Notes under the pieces: model-generated
The model's input: the letters and a program-made list of their open reading frames with translations, nothing else
Told to the model about the DNA's origin: nothing
Databases searched by the model: none
DNA from: Tetranychus cinnabarinus
Lineage: Eukaryota > Arthropoda > Arachnida > Trombidiformes > Tetranychidae
DNA length: 64,000 nt
Assembly (NCBI GenBank): GCA_022266195.1
Contig: WHVY01000002.1
Coordinates: forward strand, 14,895,001 to 14,959,000
Direction: 5' to 3'
Made by a program: the position numbers and the translations under genes
Shown here: piece after piece, positions 1-12,751 of the stretch
Numbering within the stretch: position 1 is the first letter of the stretch
How the letters are laid out: each line of letters starts with the position of its first letter

Positions 1-32
1 ATGAAATGCTTTCACATGTTTCTCATTTCAAG

Positions 33-564
33 GAATAACAATAAGAAAGATGAAAGCATACCTGGACCTGGTGATCAGAGTGAAAAAAATCATGAACCTC
101 AAAGTACAAATCAACTTGTGAATCAACTAGAAAGTCAAGATGAAAATCAGCATAAAAATGAAATTAAACATGAGACGACAGAGGTTTTACATAACTCTGA
201 AGACAGCGAAAATGAACTGTTAGAAATGGTTGTCAATGGACCAGAGGGCGAGCTAAAGGTTTATTTCTATTACCTTGTTGATGGCAAAAAACTGGATGAC
301 ACGGAATACGAAAGTTTCTTGTTCAAACTCAATGTGGAAAAGATCAAGCTTGGTGTTAACTTTTATGAGTGTGGCTGCCAAGAATGTCTTGCTAGTAAAA
401 ACCCAAGAACTGGTGATTTTAAAACCATTACTCGACATCAACTGTTGACCTACAATGCCAAGTTTTCTTGCAGCTTATGTGAATATCTTACTCAAGAAAA
501 ATGCAATTTCATGAAGCATTTGGAAAGACAACATACGATGAAAGTTGTCCACAGAAAAAAATAA
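33..564 (+). CDS. C2H2 zinc-finger protein, last exon (partial)
   Basis: The frame is open from base 1 and stops at 562-564. A splice acceptor (pyrimidine-rich, ending AG at 31-32) suggests that the exon begins at 33 and that the rest of the gene lies left of the window. The N-terminal half of the piece is acidic and rich in Asn, Gln and Glu, hence probably disordered. The C-terminal part has one good C2H2 finger (C-x2-C-x12-H-x4-H; Cys157, Cys160, His173, His178 counted from base 1) just before a basic end. A degenerate Cys/His cluster (Cys124, 126, 129, His146) sits upstream of it. One finger near the end is compatible with nucleic-acid or protein binding, but I do not recognise the family. 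The initiator Met at base 1 is probably not the real start. Confidence 0.6.
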
Positions 565-3500
565 CACAATCAATTTTGAACAATCTAAGCATTTTAGTTC
601 TAAATTTGGAATCTGGATTTATCAAATTTAACCATAAGTTCCAGTTAAATCAATTTAATAACTCATATTTATTCACTTTGGCTGTACATTCTCATTGTCA
701 TACTATTGTAAGTCATTATTGTTTAGTAGCTAAAACCTTTACATAGACCTTTACAGAACTATATGCATGGTACCCGTAAAATACTGGATAATCTATATTG
801 AAATTGTGAATATTGTGCTCTAAATTTGATTAAAATTAGTAATCTATCAACATTGAATCGATTTGCCGTACGTTCATTTGAGTTCAAGTACATAATGTTC
901 ATCAATTGGTTCCAACCTCTGTGATTTCACCTGTGAATCTATTTGGATACCTTCAAACCTATTGTTAACATTTCTAGACATCATCTCTAGAAGTTTCTTC
1001 GTTAAATGTATTTCTGTTTCCTTTCATTTATCATTTTATTCATATTGTTATCCTATTGTGACCGAGATATCTGACAAAATTTTTAGTGCGTGTCCATCTT
1101 CCAGGATTATGGGTTAACCTTATATCAAAGAAGAAGAGAAACGAATTCAAGATTGCCAGCATGATTTCCTGTGCTTTGCTTACTTCCATCATCAACCTAA
1201 AATAGTAGCATTAGTAATGCTAAAAATGGTAATGATAATGGTCAACATAACGTTTTGTTGGATAAAACCAGATTATTTCAACAGTAAAATGGAACTGGTC
1301 ATGAGTTACTTTCTAAAACCTTCATTGATACAACAGCTACCAAGAAAGATGGTAACGCACATTGGAAGAAAATCATTCAAGTTTACATGCATAATTAGGT
1401 TGATCACGGGTTTTCACCAAATTTTTTATACTCAACAATTAGTGGTAGACAGTTTAACGCGTCCATCAAGTTGTTGATTTTCAGGATGGTTAGCAATTTT
1501 GGCAGCAAAAATTCAACATTTCATTCGTTTACAACTCTTCATAGCCATCATCATTATCTTCATCAATTTCAACAGTTTATTTTACTCGCTCTTAAATAAC
1601 CATGTACATGAAATAAGCAGTAAAAGTAGTGGTAATAACTGACCTAAACCTAAGAAGCATCAAGTTTACCCAATTTGGTTGTTGACTTGATGATATTGAT
1701 GATTATGGTGATGATGCTGATGGTGGTGATGATGATCAAGTGAATCTCTTAATGATCCGATTCAGATTGATGAAGCTTACCCTTCATGTCTATTATAATA
1801 ATGATTTTCTTTCTTGTTTTATTAACCCAAGACTTGAAGACCAATAATTTACTTAATCTTACCTCCAATTATTGGATTAACTGAAAGAAAATTTCCATCT
1901 TTTGTAAATCCTCTTATAAATCTAAATATTTACTCGTTGCACCGAAACTAACAGTTAAATTGGGATAAATTCCAGTTTATTATTTACCCAGACAAATTCA
2001 TTATTCAACCTTAAAGTTGAACACAATTTTCACTTCAACCATAATAATTCGAGTAAAACCGTAATTCCTTTTGTAAACATTACAAGATCACAACATTTAC
2101 TCATTTTAATTTAATTTAAATCCAACCTGTTTTAACCTGAAACTTGAAACAGAACAATATTGAACAATCACTCTTAATTGTGTCAATCAAGGTCCAATGT
2201 TAAAATGCATTTTATCTAGTCAAATCTTGTATCTAAAATCATGTGTTTACTTGAGCGTAAAATGAGCATTTGCCTGGTTCATTCTTGTTAATTCAGTCGT
2301 TTTTTTTGTGTTTTTACCCCACGATTCAGATTTAAAACATTGTTAAAGCACAAATGTGGTTAATGTTGCACAAAAATGTTGCTCTGGTTGTGGTGAAAAA
2401 AGAAGAGAAAAGCTCAGCTTAGAATATGATGAACCGAAATGATGATAATGATGATGAATAGAGGAATAAAGACGAAAAAACAAACTGAAATAAAATTTGA
2501 AATTTTATCATTCTGGTTGAGCTGAATAAGCTTTTACTCAAGTGTTAAGAAAGAAGAAGGAATTCAAATCTTGAAGCTTTCAATATTTGTAATCTAATCA
2601 ACATTTCCTATTCACTTTTTCCCTGATTATTCACTTAAATGTAAATATACAAAAGACAACCATTACATCTTATTTGACAATAAAGGGCTCCAAAAAGGGT
2701 AAAGTATCAATTAAATCTGCTTAATTTGTTGCTTTCAACATTTCTTCTCAATTCCATGTGAACTTGGAAAAAGGAAATGATCAGAAGCAGAAAAATCTAC
2801 GAATGTTGATTATTAAGCTTCTGACATACAAAGAAGCATGATTAACGGTTTTATCTTAATGAATTTATGTGACAAGCTAAATTGCAACCATGTAATGTAT
2901 ATTAATGGGCCTGGCTTGGGGAAACTTCAACAGATTGTCCAACGGATGTTGTCGTTGTCTTAAATTACTTGCCATTCAAGTGTTCAGCAAACATGAAAAC
3001 GATGAACTAAATGGGCCTCAAATTTAATAGTGTAAAATTCAATTTAATTTGAATCATCTTATTGTTTCATCTTTTTTTACATCCATTTGCTTTGTTTACT
3101 TTCCTCCTGCTTTGTCAACGTGACTTCTTTAGTTGGAAATGGTAAGGAAACATCAAGTGAAAGAGGCAACAATCAACATTATTCCAAAAAAAGTGTTTGC
3201 TTCAATTCAAGTAGAATCCCATCTTTCCTTTCTTGATCCTAACATAAGAACTTTTTTTGTGATGAAACCAGAAGCTTATTCGTTAAAACTAGCTTACAAG
3301 GTTACTCATTTTCACCATGAACACAATTACGAAAGCAATGGGATCGTTAACAGCCCCATGGTAGTCTTAGACACATTGTTGTTGATTGCTTTTCCTTGGA
3401 ACCAAAAGTAATGGATACCTTGAATTAACTGAAAATAATTATAGATGAAACGCAAAATTAGTAACTTTTCCTACGGTTTCTGCTCCTGTACCCTCTCAAT

Positions 3501-6369
3501 TCGATTACCTTTTTTTTCTCAAGAAATGGTAAATACAATGTGTATGATTCGAGTTTCTTTTCCTCCTTTCCAGCTCAAAATGAAAGGGTGAGTATTTGAG
3601 CAGAGTGACCATTAGAACTGATTGACTAAAACTGACATGAAAATTGTTGTTACCATTCAGACACTGGTAATTATGAAGTCAGATTTCAAACAAGATTGGT
3701 CTCTGCATAGCTTGGTTTCAGCTTCAGCTTCTGGAGTTGGCTTTGAAAAAAAATAAACTTGAAAGGGCAATGATGTGTGGCTTGTGGTATCATTTTTTTG
3801 TTTAGATGCTCCTCTTGTCTTGGTGAGCTTTTTTGATATCCGTTCATCCATTGAATCGAGAATTTCTGTTAAAGTTGCGAGAAAAGAGAATAAGATTGAT
3901 AAGATTTTGATTAACATTGGTTAGATATTTTTTTCAATCTGTACCCATAGATTTCCGAAACTCATGGAAGATGATGGATGTAATAATGACAATTTTTGTG
4001 GGTGAATGTCATGAAATTTGATCTCATGTTTTCTAGGCAAAATTAACTTAGTCCATTAAATGTTTTGAAGTCCAGTATAACGAATTCCATAACGAATAGT
4101 TTTTCCTAAAATGTATGAATTTTTTATGAATCCAATTTTGTAAACTCTGCAATAGAAGAGGAAAATGTAAATTAGTATTAGACTTGGTTTGAGCATATAA
4201 TTTGACAAGTGAACAAATGACAAAATTGTGAGCTGAAAATCTAATGAAAAATGCCTGGAGTATAAAAATTGTAAACCATTAGAAGCTATTGTTAACCAAC
4301 TCGGCATTTATTTTATCTCATCATCATGGAAAGTCAAAATAAATAGATAAGAAACCATGATGAATCGGTGTGATTTTCACCTACCAATTGAATGTAATGG
4401 AAAACCGTATTCCCTTTCAAGTTCACCAAATTCAATGATCAATTGAAGATTCAATAGAATTGAACTTATTTTTGCTTGACTCAACATTTAACTCAACTCA
4501 AGTCTTGAAGCTAAAGAAAGAGCAAATGATTCCTCACTTCGAGTGGAAAAACTCAAAGGTAAATTGTAATAGAATCAATTCTATCAAAAATCTGTTGAGC
4601 ATGAATGGATACTGACAATTTACCATTAGGATTAAGCCTTGAACTTTCAGTAGGCTTACGAGTTTATCCATAATTTGTCAATTTTTTATTCTCCCGGTGG
4701 ACCAATAAATCTAGTTTTGGTATGGTGGGCCAACAATGATGTAACAATGTATCACAGCGATCAAAATAGACTCTAATTGAATAGCGGTCTTCTCTGACAA
4801 GTGAGTGACTTGTGAGTGTTCATTCCTTTAGGGTTACACACTTTTGGTTCACCAGTTTTGACACAGTTTGAAGGATTGCTCATAAATAAACAGCATTTCA
4901 CTAATTAATTGGACTCAACTATATCAGCAGTTTCACATTTCACTCTTTAATTAAATCAGCAAAACAAAAAAAACATAAAAATAGCATTAATTTGATGACA
5001 ATTTATATTTAATTGAGAAAACAAAAAAAAAACAAATTCAATGGTTATGAAGGGTAAAGGCAGTAATGAAACTCGCTTAATGCTATCCTTGGGGAAAAGC
5101 CTTAAACTAAAATTGGCGGAAAAAATCAAGTGTAAAAAACAGCCAATAAAAAAGCTTCCCCATTGTATTGCTTTCAATTTACGTGTTACTTTTATGACAA
5201 TTCAATTTTATTGTTAATTGTTTAATGTTTAATTTTGACAATTTGTCCAGCTTTTCAATCACTTCAGACAATCAATCAATGCTTGTGGCTTGACAGACAA
5301 TCAGTTTAATTGATGAGTAATAATCGTTTAATTAATTTAAGTTCAACCCTTCTTTCAACTTGTGCTTCCTTGAGTTGGTCATAAGATTCAAAGAGATTTC
5401 ACAAAATCATCTGTTACCATCCTTAAATATTATCAATTCAAGCCCAGGAATTGATATCATGTGCTTAAAATTTCCTCACAAACCATATCCATCACGTTTG
5501 TTTTGTATTGAATTTACCGTTGCAAAAATGGCCCAGCTTAACGATTATTCAGTCATGTCAACGTTATTCCACCATGTTGACATAAATACCTTCTTGCCAA
5601 CTAGATGCATTTCAGATGATGAATAATTTCAATTTCAATTTTACGAATTACGAGTTGCAGAACAACTTTTTTAAAATCTATAATTTCTCCTGACTCAGCT
5701 GACGACAATTAAACATCACTTTTCTTTGACGTCTTTTCAGTGGTCTTTCAATTATGACATACAAAGTGGTCTTTTAATGAAATTTCCAGGCCTACCATCA
5801 TTTACTGTGATTTATTAGATAAGTCAACTGGTTTCACATAATCTACAGTAACTATTCTGGCATCATGTTCCATGTTTGAAGAAATAAGTTATACATTAAT
5901 TCAATTTGAATTACTTTCAGTTACATGAATTGGATTCAAGTTAAAGATAGACTAAAGATAGACTGGATATTTTGGATATAATCTGGACATGTCAACTACA
6001 TGGAAATGTATTGATGTTTCCAAATCAGATCAAAACTTATGTGATCTCAATTGGTCACATAGGGCATCATTGTGGGTGTCTTAATGGTGGATAATGACAA
6101 GTTAATGACACAAGAAATGTCAATCAATATAAAGAGTTACACCATTTTCATCTTGATTTGATGATCATTATAATAATAGTGATCCGATTATTCAGAATTT
6201 CGTGTTACAAATTAGTGTCTTGACGTTTGTTTGTTGAATTTTGACGGTAAATAGTTGAGTAAGATATCAATTGTTGACTTGTTAGCTTCTGCTCAAAGTT
6301 GCCATCCATCACCTGATAACTCTTACTCTTTCACACAGCAATTAACATTTTTTATCTTTATTTTCTCAG
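565..6369. other. Intergenic region and 5' part of the hexosaminidase gene
   Basis: About 5.8 kb of AT-rich DNA without a gene I can support. It should contain the 3' UTR of the zinc-finger gene and the unseen first exon or exons of the hexosaminidase gene, which must supply a signal peptide or membrane anchor. I could not identify that exon. Short open frames at 1217-1477, 3133-3411, 4056-4307 and 5360-5626 show no family resemblance. A short tandem copy of an 11-bp word occurs near 5943-5964. Confidence 0.6.
1683..1740. repeat. Imperfect (TGA)n / (GAT)n microsatellite
   Basis: An interrupted trinucleotide run of TGA/GAT units in intergenic DNA. Similar short runs occur near 7928-7952, 21229-21252 and 47321-47340, so this is a common low-complexity theme of the window. 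Confidence 0.75.
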
Positions 6370-9300
6370 GGAGAACGATCACCTCCTGGATCACCTTGGC
6401 CTCTTCCAAGAACATGGACCCGAATGACATTACAATATAGCTTAAGTCCTGATCATTTTGAGCTTAAATCAAATCTTAATTGTGAAATCATTGAAGCAGC
6501 TCTCCTACGTTACCGAGGCCTCATCTTTATTGACAGATCCAAAACCATATCACCCAAACACAAGGAACTTGAATCTCTCAAGGTTCATATCGATGACACT
6601 CGCTGTGGTTACCCAAAATTTGGTGATAACGAAAAATATAGCCTTACCATTCCAGATAAAGATGCCAGTGCCTCACTTAGAGCCAAAACAGTTTGGGGTG
6701 CTCTTCGTGGTTTGGAAACATTTTCCCAGCTTGTATACATTGACGAAAAAACTGGTTATTACCTAATCAATTCAACTCGAATCGAAGATTGGCCGAGATT
6801 TTCGTACAGAGGAATCATGATTGACACAGCTCGCCATTTTATCCCAATGAAAGTGCTACTAAAGAATCTTGTAAGTTATCACTTCAAACCACAGCCTTTA
6901 ATAATTTCACAGCTTCTGAACATTTGAAGCGATGAAAAAATTTCTCATTCCATTTTAATCCTGTCTAGCAGCTTAAATTTACTTCGAATACATTGCTCGA
7001 CTGTCAATGAATATTATCCCGATTACTTTTCTAAAGCTATTCAACCAGACAGAGTCAGCTGTTGAGCTTCCAGTTGATACAATTAGGCGACTATGTTTAC
7101 CAGAGATTCATCTAAATGCTTCAAATAGTTGGTTCAACTCGTAATTTGGTTACTATCTTGTAGATTATTAAAAATCAATAGCTAAAGAATGTGTTCTGAA
7201 TGCCAATCTTTGTCTTCGTAAATTAGAGTCCTTAGAATCCATTTGACGTCAATCTGAATCAAAAAATTTCGACCAAACTGTCTAAACATAAAGTGCTCTT
7301 AAATGAATGAAAGTCAAAGGCGATAGAATGCAAAAGTGAACCAAGGAAATGCTCGTAGATAAAGAAAAGGTTAAATGGTGTTAAAATGTGTGTTCCAGTG
7401 AAAATAGTTGAATGTCTATAATCTGGTGAAAGTATCAGTAAATTAAAGTCTAATTCAGCTTGCCTCCCTCATGACTCTTCATCTCAATCTGCATCTTCTC
7501 TGTCTTCATCTATTATCTTATTCTCTTCGTCAGTATCATTTCCTTTTCTCGTCTTTCTGTTCACCATTATTTTTCATCATCACTCAACAACAACAGTAGC
7601 TATCAACCCAATAATATAAGCTTGTTAACAACTAATGGTCCTTACTTTTAACCTGAAAACTCTTGAAATATATTTCTGCTTACTTTTTCCCTTCTCATCA
7701 TCAGTACTTAAGCTTTACTAAAACTTGAATTCACTTTACTATTTTTCCCTCAACAACTGAGTTTTCCTCTGCTAATAGGAAATAAAAACTGATCCAGTTT
7801 CTCCTAATGCTATTGCTGTGTTTTTCAAGTTACAAGCAAAAATGCGAGTAAAAACTCATAAAATTATTTCTATTTTGACTAACCATCAACAATCTTATGA
7901 TGAATTTTTCCTTTCCTCCTTTTCAAATCATCATCTTCATCATCATCATCTAATATCACTTTAAGTATAATCTATCATTTATTTCCTAAATTTTTCATTT
8001 CTCTTTCAATTCCATTCTTTTCAATCACTTCTCTCAATGATATTGATTTCAAATATTACTTCACATATCCTTTCATTGTTATTAATATCAACCTGTTCAA
8101 ACGTTTGGTTACCGTTGAATCGAGCGAAATTTCAATTTCTTATTATAATTGTTGTATTATTACTGTTCCAGAAATACATTTTTCAAATTAACATTTTTTC
8201 TCTTCTCCTGTATTCTTCATAGGATGCTATGTCTTGGAATAAATTCAATGTTTTTCATTGGCATATTATTGACGATCAATCATTTCCCATGGAGAGTAAA
8301 GTTTTTCCCAATCTAACCAAATTGGTAATAAGTTAATGATTAATTATTTACACTGCTTTCAATCTAGTAATTAAGATGAAAAGTAATCAAAGGTTAACTC
8401 GCTGTAGACTGTATGAAGTCAGCTGTCAGCCTGTGTAAGCTTTTGTCTTTTCATCACAATTTCCAGATTCTAACCAATAAGTTTAAGATTGAAATCCTGG
8501 TTGAACCTGGTTTTTCAATTCTTGTCACATTAATTTGTCAAATCACTTATTAATTTTTGTTTTCTTGTTTTTCCAGGGAGCCTACAATGATCGACTAATT
8601 TATACCCAGGAAGATATTAAACAGTTGATTGAATATGCAAGGTTTCGAGGAATCAGAGTTATCCCTGAAATTGATACACCAGGACACACCAAAGTAATGG
8701 GACGAGCATTTCCATGTAAGTTATGATCACGACGAGGATAAGATGCAAATCATTATCAAACAAGTAACATTCAATCATCATGCATATGCAATGTTGATGA
8801 ATGGTAATGAGCAAAGGCTACTTTGATTGTATCCACATTGATTGTGTCCACTTTCATGTGCATTAATTATTTTTCAATAAAGCCTGGGTTTTCTGGAAGA
8901 AACAAGAAAAGGAAAAGATGAAGAGGAAAAATATGAAAAGGCTATTTTTTCAAGCAAAAAATTTATCTTCATGCTTCTTTGGTCATTCTATTTTGATGTT
9001 CAGCTGAACTTTACTTTCAACCTTTTTATCAACAGATTCATTCAAAGCCTGAAATATTATGAAGCATTAAGTATAAATATCAATGTAAATTAACCTTAAA
9101 AAGTCTTTGCCCTTTAACCAACTAGAGTTTGAATTTTATATTCAAAGCTACCTGGAAAAGTCCTGAAAGTTTTAGCTTACAATTCGATTCTTCCTTTATT
9201 GTAAGAAATTATTTATATTTAATATCAGTTTAACTCGATTCCTTTGTTGATTATATCATTTTGTCAGTGAAACTTCTTATATTGTAATGGTTGATTAAAG

Positions 9301-11322
9301 CGTTTCCTCCATAGACACCTAAACTTGAATTGATTTTTTCAATACATTTTCCCATTCTTATTAAAATATTAATAAATTTCATTCCAGATAAACTGTAAGA
9401 TATTATTCAACCTTTTCATCATTTTCCTCCTCTCCTTGCCTTAGATCCAGATATTATTTATATGACAAAACAATTGTTAGTATTTAATTGAAAATGTTTC
9501 AAACTGTTTTTGACAAGTTGACAACTCAATCAAAAAAATTACATTTAAAGCTTCATCTAACTCATTTATTACCGACAATGTTTCCAATTTCAGGCCATTC
9601 ATGGTTAGATTGTCAGTTTAATGCGAAAAAATATGGTAATTGAAGAAATTTTGAAGAAAAATTAAGCATTTCAATTTTCTTGTCTTTAACCTAAAATTGA
9701 AGCTCGAATTAAATTGAACCAACTAAATTATGTCAACCAATGTAAATTGTTTGACTTTAATTTGTGATTCAAATTACTTTTCCTCAACTGCAAGTGATTC
9801 AACATTGGCTTCTATGATTGAAATACATTATTATTTATGTTCCTTTTCAACTTCCATTAACGTTTCCTTTAATTTCTTATTTAATTTCAGCTTTACTGAC
9901 AACTTGCTACGATGGTGACACTCCTGCTCAATCCGTGTATGGTAAGCACTCGTCCCATGAAAATTTAAATCCTGCTCGAAATGAAACCTTTGAAATACTC
10001 CGTCAATTGTATACTGAAGTTAAAAACTTGTTTCCCGATGATTTTATCCATCTGGGTATGGATGAAGCTTATTATGATTGCTGGAAAAGCAGTCCAGAGA
10101 TTCGTAATTTTATGGATACAAAGCGTTTCACGGAAATGAAACAAGTTGAAAAGTATTACATTGACAGAACCCTTGAAAATATAAAAAGCCTGGGCTATAA
10201 ATACATTGTTTGGCAGGACCCAATTGATAATAATGTTACGGTAAGTTTCATCTCTTGGAATGAAAATAAATAACATCAATCATAGATTTATTATCCAAAA
10301 ATTAGTTCTTTTAAAACCTTTAATTTTATCTGTTTTATCAAGATTTCTAAAGATGCCATTGTTGAAGTTTGGAAAGGTGGTCCTCATCATGAAAAAGACG
10401 GATGGAAGAGACATGTCAAGGAAATCATAGCAAGACGCCATAAAATCATCTTGTCTTCATGTTGGTATCTTAATTATATTCATTATGGTGAAGACTGGCG
10501 AAGTTACTACAACTGTGATCCTGTTTTAGGTGTAAATGGTAACAATTAACATTATTTGGACATTATTCATCAATCGATCCACTTATGTTCAAACCTAACT
10601 GATTTTAACTTTTTTTCATTCCTTTTATCGCTAATTAAGCAACGGACGAGGAAAAGGAATTCATTCTTGGAGGAGAAGCTTGTATGTGGAGTGAATATGT
10701 CGATCAAGTCAATTTACTCTCAAGACTGTGGTAAGTTGATATTTGCTTTTGTCTTAAGTGTAAATTATTTTTGACTAATTTTACTTTTACCTCTATTTTT
10801 CACAGGCCTAGAGCTTCAGCTGTTGCTGAAAGATTATGGAGTCATCCTGGTGATACAAATGACTCTGATAGTGCACTTTTCAGACTTGATGAACAAAGAT
10901 GTCGAATGCTCAGGTATAAAGATCAATTGTGGCTCTCCAATTGTCCAATTTCCTGTCCTTTTCCTATTTTCGTGCCATTTTTTCATTAATGTTATTCAAT
11001 GCAAAAGTCCCAATTTACTATCTTTTATGTTGCATCAATTGGCTTTTCAATTGATTCACATCCTTGTAATATTAATGCCATGAAATCTGCAGTTGCTATT
11101 ATATTTTGTGCTAATTTTTTTCTGTATATTTTTCTTTCTTTTCATCATAGACGTGGAGTGGAAGCTCAGCCTTTAACAAATGGATATTGTGGCTCATGGG
11201 AGTTGGATCTTCAATTTGGTGCCCTTGATTCATCCTCCATGCAAATAGTCAATAACCAGTCACTGTTTTTATCCTCTTTTATTTTGTTAATTTATTTCGT
11301 TACAGTCTTCAAGTCATTTTAA
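6370..11322 (+). CDS. Beta-N-acetylhexosaminidase (GH20), N-terminal exon missing
   Basis: Removes terminal N-acetylglucosamine or N-acetylgalactosamine from glycans or chitin oligomers, by family in lysosome, extracellular space or at the cell surface. Visible exons: 6370-6870, 8223-8324, 8577-8715, 9891-10240, 10343-10538, 10640-10730, 10806-10913, 11151-11322. All have GT donors, AG acceptors and matching phase, giving about 553 residues. Family marks in order: a WP-containing start and non-catalytic GH20b-type domain; a FHWHIIDDQSFP block; an EIDTPGH block; the catalytic Asp-Glu pair in HLGMDEA (exon starting 9891); GGEACMWSEYVD; and WPRASAVAERLW. The protein should end shortly after a GYC motif, but here it runs on into a hydrophobic tail. 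The upstream signal-peptide exon was not found. Subtype (Hex A/B-like, chitooligosaccharidase or FDL-like) is undecided. Confidence 0.93.
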
Positions 11323-11327
11323 ATAAA
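11322..11327 (+). terminator. Poly(A) signal overlapping the hexosaminidase stop
   Basis: AATAAA begins on the last base of the TAA stop codon (11320-11322). If used, the 3' UTR would be only a few tens of bases. Confidence 0.45.
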
Positions 11328-12751
11328 AACAAATAGACTGTACAAATGTTAACAAAATAGTCGTTATCAAAATCCAAGCTCAAGAAAATGTTCTCATTAA
11401 TATATTTTATGGATAGTCAAATAATATCGATGATGTAATCCAGTGTTCAGTTATCATCAAAAGATTAACCAAAATCTGCAAAATTTACTTGCAATATAAA
11501 TAATTAAAGTACATTGATTTTAAAAGTTAATTACTCCAAAGTCATTCCTCTATTGGTAACCAACCAACTCTTGAACAATCTAATCTGTAGTTTAAGAGTA
11601 TGGGAGAAAATTCATTCTCAATTAACTACTCAATTTGTTAGCCTGACTGTGTAATTGAAAGATAAATTTCAAGAACAATGAACTCAGCCAGAATTGTTTG
11701 AATACATCTGTAAGGGATCTACTCTAATCTCTTTTCACTTACAGTTTCTAATTTACAGCTAAACCCTTTAGCATTTCCCTCTGTTTAGTATTTACTGTTG
11801 CCTTTTTCATTAGTTTTGTATAAATAGGTAAGGTTACGTATTAATTATTTATGAATACTTCTTCAATTGTCTAAACAAAAGTTAATTAACTATTCGGAGA
11901 GTATGGGCCTATGATCTCAACTCTCTGGCTCTTAAATTAATTGAGTATCCTTTTATTTTTAACATTGTAAATTTACGTTACACGGTCACCTACCAGAAAC
12001 TGCACCACTCGCAAAATAGCTTATGGTTTTCAATTCACCTAAATTAGATGAGATTTAACCTAAAATGTTGCTTTAAGAAACTCTGAATTTATGGCTCTTC
12101 AGTCTGGTCTTCAGAATCTGTCTTCTGTGTCTTAGCTCTTAAGCACAAACAAGCGACAAGGATAAAAATGCTCCGTAATTTTAATAGATTAAAATAACTT
12201 CCAAAAATTAAAAGAATTGATTAGTTTTAATGGATTTTGATATTAGTATTGGTAGATGGCAGTATATTTTGAAATTTGCGATAAACGAAGTTGATTTTTA
12301 TAAAAGTAGATGGCACTTCTTGCATTTGTAAATGCAACTGATTGTTGTCATCAATGTTTCAAAGTTAAACGACTTTGATAAACTTGACCTGCGATTTCAA
12401 TGGAAATTAAAGCAAAATAATTCCAATTCCAATTCTGATTAATATTCAAATTTTGATGTATGAAATGAAACTCGATAGATTTTCCAGTTGATTTCTCATT
12501 CAACTTGAGTGATTCGAGGCTTTGTGAAACATTAATCAAATTTAACAAATAAAATGATAAAAAATTAATCGTTTCTTATAATTGATTCAATGGAAAATGT
12601 GTCTTTAATATTAGTTGACATTTTAATTGAATTGCAAGACTAGTCCAGTTTACATATGCAAATGTATCACTTACAAATTAACAATAATAATTGATTATAA
12701 ACATTTTATATCAGTCTCATTGATCTAGAAAAAAATTATCCAAACATTTAT
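11323..12751. other. Convergent intergenic region, hexosaminidase to Dok
   Basis: AT-rich sequence between two converging 3' ends. I see no gene. Two copies of a word containing TAGATGGCA lie at about 12251-12262 and 12305-12316 (see the CTCF-like finding). An antisense open frame at 12351-12548 has no coding character. Confidence 0.6.

Noticed and set aside
3133..3411. 92-codon plus-strand frame
   Set aside because: No domain, no splice context and no start evidence; similar frames are expected by chance in AT-rich DNA.
6255..6440. Frame beginning upstream of the first visible hexosaminidase exon
   Set aside because: It is out of frame with the enzyme and crosses the splice acceptor at 6368-6369; it is not the missing signal-peptide exon.
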